NCBI RefSeq assembly: GCF_000002425.4
Contig: NC_037264.1
Span: 11,609,941-11,673,940, forward strand
DNA: 64,000 bases
Reading direction: 5' to 3'
DNA from: Physcomitrium patens
Taxonomy: Eukaryota > Streptophyta > Bryopsida > Funariales > Funariaceae
Positions 48,187-58,595 of the stretch are shown piece after piece. The notes under the pieces are model-generated. The model was not told where the DNA came from, made no database searches, and saw only the letters and a list, made by a program, of their open reading frames with translations. Position 1 is the stretch's first letter; every line of letters starts with the position of its first letter. Made by a program: the position numbers and the translations under genes.

Positions 48187-48438
48187 TTACAACATCTCTT
48201 TTGAAAGAAACAATTTTAAGCCACAGAAGCTCCTTATCTTTACACATGTGCCTTTGTTCAACACACCTCTTGTCCTATAAAGGCTAAACAATGCTTCAAA
48301 CTGAGCATTCTCATCTGCCCCAAAGTAGAACATCCTCACTTGACCCAAATCGTTGGATGGAGAAACATAGAATATCCAGCCACCATTATAGTATCTATAC
48401 ACAAATTCAGCCGCCAACGACTTAATATCCAATTTCAA
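48187..48438 (-). CDS. Open reading-frame remnant of unknown origin
   Basis: An 83-codon frame with protein-like composition (FVYRYYNGGWIFYVSPSNDL, then FYFGADENAQFEALFSLYRT). The reading continues upstream on the reverse strand only through stops. I recognise no family. It may be a gene scrap or part of a decayed transposon, and lies between element E and the probable membrane-protein gene. Confidence 0.3.
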   Translation of the reverse strand: MKLDIKSLAAEFVYRYYNGGWIFYVSPSNDLGQVRMFYFGADENAQFEALFSLYRTRGVLNKGTCVKIRSFCGLKLFLSKEML

Positions 48439-48439
48439 T

Positions 48440-49500
48440 GTTGGGCAGACTTAAGACATCTCCACCAATCGGCAAAGTGGAATGCTCATGCAAGACTTGA
48501 AGTGAGGCTTCATTTTGAAATTTGAGATGACAAACGTTTTCTTCTAGGCAGCACAATCATCATCTTTAGCCTCCTGATAGGTGTGCCCATCATGCTCATG
48601 ATTCTCATCATCATTTAATCAGGTGTATTCCCTAAAGAATCCCAAATCTTTGAAACAATTTGAAAATCATCCACACCAATAACCACCTCAATATCTTCAG
48701 TTTGCAAGATCAAGAATGAAGAAGGTTCAGCCAAGATTCAAATAAGCAAGTATAAAATTAAGTGACCCAACGGCTCAGCAAGACCTCAAAGGGCTCCATT
48801 CTACAATCAACAACAGCAAAACCATTACTACTTCAGAGCCTACTTCAGAGTAGACCAAGGTAGGTTCAAGCGTCACTCTAGCCCTTGAAAGCAAGCGAGA
48901 TGTTCCAAAGATGGGTCTTTCAGCACCGAAAGGCCACCGGAAGACCCTATGACAAAGCTATCATGATGAAGACGATTGGGAAGGCCAATCTTGAATTCAA
49001 ACTTTACATTACAGCAATCATTCACAAAGCGAAGGAAGGATTAAAGTGCCCCCTTGAAGAGTCTTTCGGCATAGCAAGACCTCGGATAGGGCCCATGCTG
49101 AAACATGGTCTCTGCTACAGATCGTAGGTGTAACATGAGGAAAGAAGCAAGTGTACAAAATGATCCCTTCATATTCAAGTAGTGCACAAACAAAGGAGAA
49201 TGCAACATGCAAGTATTCTTATGGCATCCACTTCTAATGTCCTAATGTGATTTTCTCTAGGACATATAATACCCCATTGAAGTGTGTTGTCCTATCTCAA
49301 AAACTCAATTCGCATGGGAGAAAGGAGCCAACAAATTGGAATGAAGACCATGCTCAAAGGTTTTCATCAGGGTTTTGTTGGACAACACTCGTGTTTGCAT
49401 CACTACTTTAGTAAGGCTTGAAACCTCCCAAACCCTAACTTAGACCAAAACCGTGGTTTCCCGGCAACGGGTCCCAAAAACTCGAAATTGGCATAACCAA
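48440..49500. other. Non-repetitive stretch without a confident gene
   Basis: Mixed composition. A forward frame at 48885-49127 (MFQRWVFQHRKATGRPYDKA) looks weakly protein-like but has no recognisable domain. It may be the 3' region of the reverse-strand gene that follows. Confidence 0.4.
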
Positions 49501-49539
49501 AATTTGAACCTCAATTGAGCAGCATTATGTGAAATAAGT

Positions 49540-50548
49540 GGAATTCGTACCTTGAACACAATGAATTATTGCAAGGCTTAGTGTTGCAACGACGACTGTG
49601 GGCGCTGTGAGGAAGAAGGTGATGCAGAGCAAGCAGTTTTGAAGGCAGCAATGTGTTCCGTGCCCTTGTGCTCCTCCAAGCATTTCTCCACTAGCAACAT
49701 CGCACGGCATCATCGTGCTCACTGAAACGTGCACTTTCTCTCAACATTCTAGAGCTGCGTATTAGGGTGCCATTTCAAAACAACATATATGCAAAATATA
49801 TTGTACAAATTTACTTTCTGACTCACCAAAATGTGACACACACCCACAGATCCCATAGTACTCGGAAATGCATCAACAGCAGAACGAGCAATACGAACAC
49901 TCAGTGTAGCCTTCCTCAAAACTTGCTTCGGAAGAGGATCCCCAAGAACCATAATCCAGATACTCCCGGTCAATTCACTCCCTGTTACTATGATTCCTGT
50001 GCGGCGCATGTGGGTCGAGACAAAATCAGCAAAAGCAACAATCGCACAAGCTAAGACCGGCTACGACCAAACAATTGTCAGATCTCTGATCACATTAGGG
50101 GGTGAGAGTAGCATGTTACAAAGAAAGTGATATGAGATTCCTAAAAGCTCGACAAATGAGAGAACTTTCCCTTCCATAACCCTGCTCCTGCTCAGTATTG
50201 GAGTTACGGAGGCGTGGTATGTATCACGGTAAAAAGGGGAAGCCGCTCTGACATCCTGTTTCGGCTTGGGTCTAGCTCTGCTTTCCTTCCGGAGCTGCCC
50301 AAAGTTTTCATCAACTCCGGGTCCCAATCTAATTCATGCTCAACCTCCCTTCTCCCTTGCAGGAATCTCTCACTTTCTCTCTCCTGCAAGCTCTCTATCT
50401 GCCCACATTGGGTCCTCTCTCTCACCATCGATTCTTCTTCGATGTGCTTGTTGATTTGCACAGGGAGGCTTGAGGGTCGAAGTGGAGATGAGGGAAGCAG
50501 CAAGGTGGAGGTTGCGATGGTTGCTGACTTGGCATCGTCTCCCCACAT
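49540..50548 (-). CDS. Probable multi-exon membrane protein of unknown function
   Basis: Exon 1 runs from ATG 50548 to 50228 (107 codons, ends in phase 0 before GTGATA). Exon 2 starts at 50060 after GTCGTAG in phase 0 and reads PVLACAIVAFADFVSTHMRR, a likely membrane segment, then LTGSIWIMVLGDPLPKQVLR and LSVRIARSAVDAFPSTMGS to about 49850. A third exon, about 49718-49543, contains LCITFFLTAPTVVVATLSLA, a second likely membrane segment, and ends at a GTACGA donor. The matching phase at the first junction supports the model; the second junction and the 3' end are uncertain. I do not recognise the family. It is downstream of, and on the same strand as, the CHAT gene. Confidence 0.45.
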
Positions 50549-50899
50549 TCACCGTCATTCGCTTCTCTTTCTCTAGGTGTACTGCTGGTCCTCTTACCCT
50601 TGTGGTTTCTGTGGTGAGGCATTTCTGATTCCTTGCCGATCTTGAACCGACGCCCGTAATCATGGTGCCTACAGGTTTCTGTGTGCAGAGTTCACAACGA
50701 AGAGTGCACCAACAACTATCAATTCTTCAATGGAAGGCTTCAGATGCTCGCAGTTTGGCATTCTGTGAGTGCATAGGGTGGGTGGCCGGGATTCCTGGTT
50801 GTTGTGAAGGAGAGTTTCAAAATGGGTTTTGTGTTGAGTGTTTGTTGCAAGAGTAGATATGGTGAGGCTGCAGAAGAAAAGGAGAAGAAAGCTCCCTCA

Positions 50900-53800
50900 T
50901 CACTCCCAAATGGCAATCACTTGGTGGATCATGCCAAACAATGACTCGTCGGTAGGGTCAGTGCAGCGAAGCACGAACCTGATTAAGTCAAGGTCGAAGT
51001 TCAGGCTTGAGATGCTATGCAGACGCATCAGAATGGCTACATATAGAGCCGACCTAGCGACAGAGTCGGGGTTAAGGTTGTCTTTCACGCATTCCCAGTT
51101 CTCTTTGGCTACACTCAAACTGCGCACCAGCCACCGCCGGGCAGTACTCCACTCGCCCATGGCTCCATACACCGTGCCCAGATACCCACACCCCATGATC
51201 TCTCCCACCAGGCCGCCCTCCTGCTCCGCTTCCTTCATCTTCTCATTTTGAACTTCGGCCATATTCTGCAGAACCATATCACAAATCTCTTGTGGCAAGG
51301 CGTGAAGTGGTCCCATATCTGTGACGACATTTAGTCGTCGCAGACAGTTCATTCGGACAGTGTCCAAATTCACATGATCAGTTCCTGCAGCATTTGAATT
51401 CTGCGATTCTACAGCAGGACCAGGTTGGTGCGCAGTTTGTGTCTGGGTAGAGAGGCACAGACTGGGCGACCCTAGCACCGTCAACGATGCCCAATGGCGA
51501 ATTTCAGCCGACCTTACCATGTCCTTCATGGATTTCTGCATCGAAAAAAGCACGTCGCTTCCTTGTTTCAGCTCCCTGAATACAGAGGAAACTAGAGGCT
51601 TCAGGACCTCATCGTTGACATCCCAGAGTGATACAATGACAGAGACAGCACCAGCTTCAAGTGCAGCATGGCCGAGACCAAGAAGGCCATCTCTGTTGAC
51701 AGCCTCTTGATCCTGCTGACCTTTGTGGCAAGCTATGGTCACCACAAGGCTGGCTCTCATCATCCCTGCTAGAGCTCCAATTTCCTCACAGGTCAGCACC
51801 TGAGCTTGATCCAGTGCAGTGTCTTTCTTCAGAACCATGGCTCGGTAAGGATATGGCTGCTCCCTTTTGCCACCTACAGCAAGTGTGGCCAACATTACGA
51901 TATCGCAGGTGCTCAGGGCTTCAAGCAAGGCCTCCTTAGTGAGACTGGTCTCGGGACAAGGCTCTACATCTAGGATGCCAGCCACCTCCTGCGCTGTTTC
52001 ACCTGCACCTGGGAGTTGCTGATCCCCATAATTGCCGCCCACAAATGCATTTGAATGCTCTTTAGGATTGAAGCTACTCTCAAATATATGCTGCCGGGAA
52101 AAGCAGCATTGCAAAGAACGGAGGGAAGGAATCACACCCACTGCCATCTGCTCCACCAGGAATTTGCCTCCTGACGCATCGTAGAGGGCAGCAAAGGGGA
52201 CTTGGCACAGGAATCCCTGTGGGGCAAAGATGATCTTGGTGTAGCCATCGAAAAATTCCTTGTACTCTGCTAAGATCGGCGTCACTAGGAGTTTGTAAAG
52301 GACCGCGAGACCAAGAACAGCTACCTCGTCTTCTCCTGTACTGATGTGGTGGCGCACATTGGACACCAATTCTACTAAATTGGTTCCCATAACGCAGTTA
52401 TCCTCCTCATTGAAGAACTGTTTCAAGTATTTTCGTGAGCATACAGACACCTTGCTGCTCAATCCATACAACATAAGAAAGTTAGACTGGTGATGGTAGG
52501 AGAATTTGATGATGAGTGTGTTCGGGCCACAAAGCGCCACAGCTTTGAGCATATTACTCGCAGCAGCACTGTCAGTCGCAACATCGTCTCCAGACACAAA
52601 GCTGCGGCCTTGCTCTGCCCATACGACAGCCTTATTCACATCACCCTGTCCAAAGCTCAGCATCTCGTACAAGCTAAAGGGGTTGTGTACGCCTGCATCA
52701 TCCACAAACGGTATCCACGCAGATACGCCTTCCGAGCTTGTCTCCAATTGAGCTTCTTGCACAAGTGATGCTGCAGACTTAAACTCCCTCTCATCGCTCA
52801 AGGCAAAGCTGCGAAACACCTGGCTATGGTAGAGCAACATGCTGTCATTGCTCTTGGTTACACTCTCCAAGGCTCTATCCAGAGCGGCACTTGCTGCACT
52901 GCTGTCTCTCAATTTAATGTAGGCTCTGGCTTGTTCTAAAAATACGGCAGCAACAAGCTGATCTGGCGTCTTGTCAAAGTCTGGTAGCACTCTAACCGCT
53001 TTCTGGAGCTCCTTCAGAGCCTCTCGTGTGCCTGCATTCAAGTGATTCATATAGCTTGCTCGCCATAGATGTAGCTTACACTTAGCAATAGTGCTCAGAA
53101 GCCCGTTCTTCTGCAATTTGCTTTCCAAGAGGCTCACAATTGCAATCGCCGCTTCGAAGTTGCCCTCATCATGTTGCTGCCTAGCCCAGTCTTGGTAGTG
53201 GTGTACTACAGCACGCATATACATCGTGCTCCCTCCAATATCATCCGCCGATAACTGAGAGCCGCTGTAGTTGTACTGACCCAAGTTATCCTGCTTTGGA
53301 TTCACCTTGGAGTCTTGCATGTGGATAGGTAACTGAAAGCTAGGAGAACCCAACAATGTCAAGGCGGCCCAGTCTTGGATATGTCTCGGCTCCGGGCCTC
53401 TCAGCATGTCCACCACTGCCTTCTGCACCGAGTGCAAGACATTAGTTCCTTTTCTCAGCTCCTTGAACACGTCTGCAATCAGGATCGCCATGGAGCCATC
53501 ATCGACAGCCCAAAGGTTAACAAGGGCAGAAGAAGCGCCCGCCTGAAGCAGAGCATGACCTAGACTGAGGAGCCCTTCTCGGGAGACTTCTCCCTCTCCT
53601 GAGTGGCAGGCGCTGAGCACCACCAAGCCTGCTGAAATTCCTCCCTTGATATTTGCAAGTTCTTCGGAAGTCAGCACCTCTTGCTGCTCCAAGAGTGAGC
53701 TTGAGTTCCCTGAGTGAGAGATACTGTCGAGACCAGTTGCTGGATTATTGTTGTCCAAACGTGCACTTCGAAGCACGACAGCTCCAGAAGGATAGTTATC

Positions 53801-56800
53801 CTTTTCAGTAAGACCATGTGTTGCAAGTAGCACAACCTGAACACTGTTCGTAGCGAGAGCCTTGACCACAACCTCCTTGGTGATGTTTTCTTCTTTACAA
53901 GGTTTGACACCGAGGATTTTGGCCACCTGCTGAGCTTCCTCAGCTGCTCCTGGAAGTGGCTTCAGGAGAAGCCTTTCGGCCCCCATAGGCTTTGGATTAC
54001 CAGCTATAAATGCACCATCCAGTACCTGAAACCTGTTCTCTAACATTTGCTGGCGTGCAAAGCAGTGGTGCAAAGAGCGGATGGAAGGGATGACACTAAC
54101 TGCTTTCTGCTCAATCAAAAATTTCTTAGCAGATCCATCATACAGGGCCATGAAAGGAATCAAATGCAGCTTTCCTTGTGGGGCAAAGATGATGATGGTG
54201 CAGAAACGCATCGCCTCCGGATACACCTTTAGCATGCTCTGCACCAGCATGGAATGGAGAACGGATAGACCAAGCATGGCTATTTCATCTTGCCTGCGAC
54301 AAATTTGTTTCCGCACCGTGAACACGACCTCGTCCAGTGTCATTCCAGCAACACAATTTGTTGGAACCTTGAAGAACTCATCCAAACTCATATCATGGCT
54401 AAAACATCCTTCACCCACCTTGGGATGGAGGAACAATCCATATAGAACAAGTGTAGACTTCATTATGGTACACTCTAGAATTACCGTGTTTGGACCGCAT
54501 AGCTCAATGCACTTGAATATTATGTCCTCAGCATATTGGTCACTTTGGTCAAATTCCTTTGTGCTCAATTGGTTGGTACGATGCATATAGAGACGCGCAC
54601 GACCCCGCTCTGCCCAAATGAGAGCTTTCACTGCATCCTTTTTTCTCCGACATATCGTCTCACCATTAAAAAAAGACAACGCCATTGAAGTGTTCTCTAG
54701 ATAGCCCACCCATGCAGACTCTATTCCCAACTTTGATTGTGCATCCGCACACGATAGAGCAATCTCACGAGCCAACTCTTCTGCCATCTCGGATTGCCCC
54801 CCATTCCACCACATATAACCACGCCAATATCTGATGTCTCTTAACTTAGAATCATTCCCAACGCATGCCTTCTCCGCCTTGTCCAAGGAAGCATGGGCAG
54901 CATCAGCATCTTGGAGATCCCAAAAGATTCTTGATTGCCAGAAGTAAACTACCCTCACAAGCATAAGGTCTTCCTCCTCAAAATCCTGCATGATGTCCGT
55001 TGCCTTTCGAATCTCTTCCAAAGCCAGCGAGAAATCTCCTCCGCTATGCAAAAAACTAGCTCGATTCGAATGCAGAATGACTGCACCCTTCTTACCTAAA
55101 ACTCCTCTTTGCCGTAATTTCTCTTCCAGAACATTTAAATAATATACAGCTCCTTTCCAGTTGTGTTTCTCGGCTTCTGTTTTGGCGAGGTTCTGGAAGT
55201 GATCAGCTATGGCAAAGCGGTATGTATAACCTCCTCCAATATCCTCATCCAGCATCAATTCTGAAATATCCCAGCTAATTAGTCTAGAAGATTCTTCATT
55301 CACATGGTATTCGGTACCGGTGACCTCCCTGAACAATTCTAGAGCTTGCTGCCAGATACGCCAGGCTGTGTCTTTCCAAAGTTTATCCTCACCAGTAATG
55401 GATTTCAGTTTCACCAGTATTGGACTCACTGCCTTGTGCAGAGCAAGTGCAGCCGCTAGATTTTCCTTCTTCAAGTACAATACCAAAAGTTGTGCAAATC
55501 CTATAACAATCTCAATGACATGTCCTCGATTACCAGTATCCAACGGAGTAAAAGAAAAGTTATTTGCTAAACACAAATTTATCCCAGTTTCCATATGCTT
55601 AAGTGCTCCCTCCTCATCTCCTGATTCTTGGAGAGCCATACCAGCTTGGAAAAACAGAAATGCTTGCAGCACCCATTCACAAGGAAATATTTCCAATGCC
55701 ATCTTAATTGCAGCTTGAATTTTCTCCATTCCGCTGACACGTTCTTCTGGCACCTTGATCCACTGTGAGGCTGCATCCATGTCCATCACCAACTGAGTGT
55801 GCAAATCCCTTGCTGTCTTTGAGGCAGCTTCATACATCTCTGCAGCTTTGCGGTGGTCTTTTGTTGGAAGTCCTTTCCCATAAGCACGCGCAAGTACCTT
55901 CTGCATGTCGTGCAAGGACACCCGCGATTTGGAATCAGATTCAAACGTTTTACAAGTAATTTCCAGGTAGTATAGTCCCTCCTCCTCCTCTCCCAGAGCC
56001 GTGAGTGCCATCCCTAATAACAACATGCATATCTCCAACTTGGCCTCTACATGCTCCTCAACTGTAGGCATTTGAAACCTGAAAGTCAAATGCTCAAACG
56101 CCAGAGAGCGCATGGATTCCTTGGTCCACCAGCAGGCATGCGACAAAAGATCAAAGCTCTCTAAAAAATCATCGCTCTCTATCCTCAGTTTTTCCACACT
56201 ACATTTCAGGACTTCCACAAACATCTTGAACCCCGCGCCCGCAGATTTGCGACCATCAAGCTTCTCATCAAGCTCCTCGTCAGTCTCGTCAGTCTCGTCA
56301 TTGTCCGCTTCAAGCTTCCGCTTGTGAACCTCCTCAAGCGCCGATAACCCCGAGCAAAGCTGAGAAAGCAGCCGTTCCAAGTCCTTCCGCCCTAGCTTCC
56401 TTGCATATATAGCTACTTCGTTGTAGACCTCCTGCACCTTCCTAAATACTCCGAACTCTAGTAAGCCCTGTTGCAGTTTGATGATCACTTTTGCCACCTT
56501 GCCAAAGGTTGTCAGAGCCCATACCGCATCTTCATGATGATCTACAGTTAATTCACTCTCCTGCGCAATCTCCCTAGCACAAGCTACCAGCTCGGGCAGA
56601 GCCATCTTTAGCAAGGCACTCTGCATCTGTGAGTTTCCATCGCAGTTATTGAATGCTACTTGATACAATGTGTTTCCTAAGGCATAACGAAGGTGAAAGC
56701 ACCATCCTCTACGGAGCCCTGTCAGTTGACCACTTGTATAAAGAGTGCCTTTCAGCCACACCCCTGCTTCCTTATAGTACTGCCTCACATCCGCCTTCAA

Positions 56801-57238
56801 CCCAATCAACCACAAAATCGACCAAATATGCTTCATGAGGAACCCAACCTTGGTGGGGCTGCCTTCAAGCTCCAGCTGGTTAGCCTTGATTACGCTGCGC
56901 TCAATAGTGGCTTCAGTACAGTCTTCCGTGACCGCCTGCAATATGGTAGTGTGGTGACAAAAGGCGTGGAACGTCGCAATCTTGACCTGGCTTGATATGT
57001 CTCCACCCTCGCTGCAAAACTGCTCCATGACCTCCAGCTCCTGGCATCCTAGACGTCCTTCCATTGTTCCCAGAGCACTCAACATCGCTCTCTGGACGCT
57101 TTCCATAATGTCGTCGTGTGTGATCGACGACGCCATGCCATTCCCAACGTCCTGGACTTCACCTTCCTGGATGAGACCCAGCTCGTCGTAGAAGGTGGCT
57201 ATGGCATGCAGGCCCTCCAAACCACTCTCGCCAGCCAT
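50900..57238 (-). CDS. Double TPR-CHAT protein, 2112 residues, intronless
   Basis: One uninterrupted frame of 6.3 kb from ATG 57238. Residues about 1-660 are helical, TPR-like, with an acidic stretch near 305-330 (DNDETDETDEELDEK). Module 1 (about 660-1305) is TPR repeats then a CHAT domain. Its catalytic pair is visible: His1141 in LLATHGLTEK and Cys1211 in LSACHSGEG. Module 2 (about 1325-1930) repeats the plan, but the His position is Leu1786 (LATLAVGG) while Cys1837 remains (IACHKGQQ). A tail of about 180 residues follows. CHAT domains are caspase/separase-type cysteine peptidases, often fused to TPRs. Predicted role: protease 1 active, module 2 a pseudoprotease or regulator (inference). 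There is no signal peptide. It lies head to head with the gene at 58596. Confidence 0.9.
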   Translation of the reverse strand: MAGESGLEGLHAIATFYDELGLIQEGEVQDVGNGMASSITHDDIMESVQRAMLSALGTMEGRLGCQELEVMEQFCSEGGDISSQVKIATFHAFCHHTTILQAVTEDCTEATIERSVIKANQLELEGSPTKVGFLMKHIWSILWLIGLKADVRQYYKEAGVWLKGTLYTSGQLTGLRRGWCFHLRYALGNTLYQVAFNNCDGNSQMQSALLKMALPELVACAREIAQESELTVDHHEDAVWALTTFGKVAKVIIKLQQGLLEFGVFRKVQEVYNEVAIYARKLGRKDLERLLSQLCSGLSALEEVHKRKLEADNDETDETDEELDEKLDGRKSAGAGFKMFVEVLKCSVEKLRIESDDFLESFDLLSHACWWTKESMRSLAFEHLTFRFQMPTVEEHVEAKLEICMLLLGMALTALGEEEEGLYYLEITCKTFESDSKSRVSLHDMQKVLARAYGKGLPTKDHRKAAEMYEAASKTARDLHTQLVMDMDAASQWIKVPEERVSGMEKIQAAIKMALEIFPCEWVLQAFLFFQAGMALQESGDEEGALKHMETGINLCLANNFSFTPLDTGNRGHVIEIVIGFAQLLVLYLKKENLAAALALHKAVSPILVKLKSITGEDKLWKDTAWRIWQQALELFREVTGTEYHVNEESSRLISWDISELMLDEDIGGGYTYRFAIADHFQNLAKTEAEKHNWKGAVYYLNVLEEKLRQRGVLGKKGAVILHSNRASFLHSGGDFSLALEEIRKATDIMQDFEEEDLMLVRVVYFWQSRIFWDLQDADAAHASLDKAEKACVGNDSKLRDIRYWRGYMWWNGGQSEMAEELAREIALSCADAQSKLGIESAWVGYLENTSMALSFFNGETICRRKKDAVKALIWAERGRARLYMHRTNQLSTKEFDQSDQYAEDIIFKCIELCGPNTVILECTIMKSTLVLYGLFLHPKVGEGCFSHDMSLDEFFKVPTNCVAGMTLDEVVFTVRKQICRRQDEIAMLGLSVLHSMLVQSMLKVYPEAMRFCTIIIFAPQGKLHLIPFMALYDGSAKKFLIEQKAVSVIPSIRSLHHCFARQQMLENRFQVLDGAFIAGNPKPMGAERLLLKPLPGAAEEAQQVAKILGVKPCKEENITKEVVVKALATNSVQVVLLATHGLTEKDNYPSGAVVLRSARLDNNNPATGLDSISHSGNSSSLLEQQEVLTSEELANIKGGISAGLVVLSACHSGEGEVSREGLLSLGHALLQAGASSALVNLWAVDDGSMAILIADVFKELRKGTNVLHSVQKAVVDMLRGPEPRHIQDWAALTLLGSPSFQLPIHMQDSKVNPKQDNLGQYNYSGSQLSADDIGGSTMYMRAVVHHYQDWARQQHDEGNFEAAIAIVSLLESKLQKNGLLSTIAKCKLHLWRASYMNHLNAGTREALKELQKAVRVLPDFDKTPDQLVAAVFLEQARAYIKLRDSSAASAALDRALESVTKSNDSMLLYHSQVFRSFALSDEREFKSAASLVQEAQLETSSEGVSAWIPFVDDAGVHNPFSLYEMLSFGQGDVNKAVVWAEQGRSFVSGDDVATDSAAASNMLKAVALCGPNTLIIKFSYHHQSNFLMLYGLSSKVSVCSRKYLKQFFNEEDNCVMGTNLVELVSNVRHHISTGEDEVAVLGLAVLYKLLVTPILAEYKEFFDGYTKIIFAPQGFLCQVPFAALYDASGGKFLVEQMAVGVIPSLRSLQCCFSRQHIFESSFNPKEHSNAFVGGNYGDQQLPGAGETAQEVAGILDVEPCPETSLTKEALLEALSTCDIVMLATLAVGGKREQPYPYRAMVLKKDTALDQAQVLTCEEIGALAGMMRASLVVTIACHKGQQDQEAVNRDGLLGLGHAALEAGAVSVIVSLWDVNDEVLKPLVSSVFRELKQGSDVLFSMQKSMKDMVRSAEIRHWASLTVLGSPSLCLSTQTQTAHQPGPAVESQNSNAAGTDHVNLDTVRMNCLRRLNVVTDMGPLHALPQEICDMVLQNMAEVQNEKMKEAEQEGGLVGEIMGCGYLGTVYGAMGEWSTARRWLVRSLSVAKENWECVKDNLNPDSVARSALYVAILMRLHSISSLNFDLDLIRFVLRCTDPTDESLFGMIHQVIAIWE

Positions 57239-58595
57239 TCCGCTAGAAAAGCAGGAGCCTCAATTCTCCTCTAAGTTACTCCTAATAGGCATAATTGTTC
57301 TGAAAACCAACTCAGAATATCATCATTTGTCAAGGTATGATCATTCAATCCTGACTAGAAATGCAAAAGAATCTGTGCATGTGGTACAACTTCCTCAACC
57401 CACAAATATGCGTTTATGCGTATAACTTCCAACTCTCAAGTACTTGGCTCGAATTGGACTGAAATGCTAACTCGACAGCACTGTTTTGGGAGGTGCCCTA
57501 ATTTGATCACGAGAAATGCATGTTCAGGACACATATTGGTTTCACGATATTCATTGTTGAGACTCGACATCTCTACTCATTTACGGATTTCACTACAAAA
57601 TCGCTTCACCTGTTTGCAATATCATTGTTTGGCTGACTTCACTACATCCAATTTGTAATCTTGGTATGAAACAATTCATTGATCATTTACAGGATCTTGA
57701 AAACAAAATTTTAATTGATTTGCCTCGGTATCGATATGTAAGAATCGCTCTACTCAGCTTTCCAACCGTCCTAGCAAAATCATAGTCTGTTGCAGTGTCT
57801 AACGTTGCATAATGCTAGTATTCCCTTAGAGCCGAAAACCCCCAGAAAACTCCTTCCAATATCAATAACCTAATCCTCTATCTTCTAGAATCGGCCTGAG
57901 ATTGACTCGACACCAATCTGTCGGTGAGCGAGTGCAGGGTCAGCTTATCAATTATTCCTTAATTAAAGATGGAGAGAGCCGAGGACTAGGGTTTCAAGGT
58001 TGTAGACATGGCAGCAAGAGGAAGAAGAAGCAAACCCACGAATCCAAATCAACAACGAACAAAGACGATTGAACACCAGCTTCACCACACCCAGAAGCAC
58101 CCTCCAACCACAGTTCATCTACTTTGTGAAATTTGAGTTCACATGAAATCCGAGGCCCAGACTGGGCCTCGCGTGCGTTTAAGAGTTAACGAGCCCGCTC
58201 AGAAAAGTGCCGTTGGTGAGTCTGGGTGCGGATGCCCTTGGTACACCACCGTAGAGCCGCGCGAGAACTTGTCCGAAGAAGCGTGATTTAGTATGTACAG
58301 TGTGCGCGCCGAACCAACTTGCCCAAATCAATGCGCGGCGAATCTACTTCCGGAAAGTGCTCACAGCATCTATTCACACGTCGCATGACCAAAATATGGT
58401 CTAGAAACGTACAGTGTACGCATTTGCGCAAGGAAACGCATGATGTTCTCATTCTCGAAGGAGAGTAGCCACCAGAGGACCTCGGCCCTCTTACAAGAAA
58501 CCTCCATTGTCAGAAGCAGCCTGGTCGGAGCTGGAACGTAATCTTGCAGCAGCAAGGGTTGCAACTCGGATGGTTTCAGGCAAAGAGTGGAGGAG
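57239..58595. promoter_or_regulatory. Shared head-to-head intergenic region (CHAT gene and helical-bundle gene)
   Basis: About 1.36 kb separates the two divergent start codons. 57239-57960 is AT-rich, probably the CHAT gene 5' UTR and possibly an intron. 58100-58560 is less AT-rich and probably holds the core promoters. No clear TATA box was found for either gene. Confidence 0.45.

Noticed and set aside
54081..54590. Forward 169-codon frame inside the CHAT gene
   Set aside because: Antisense shadow of a clearly coding 2112-codon frame.
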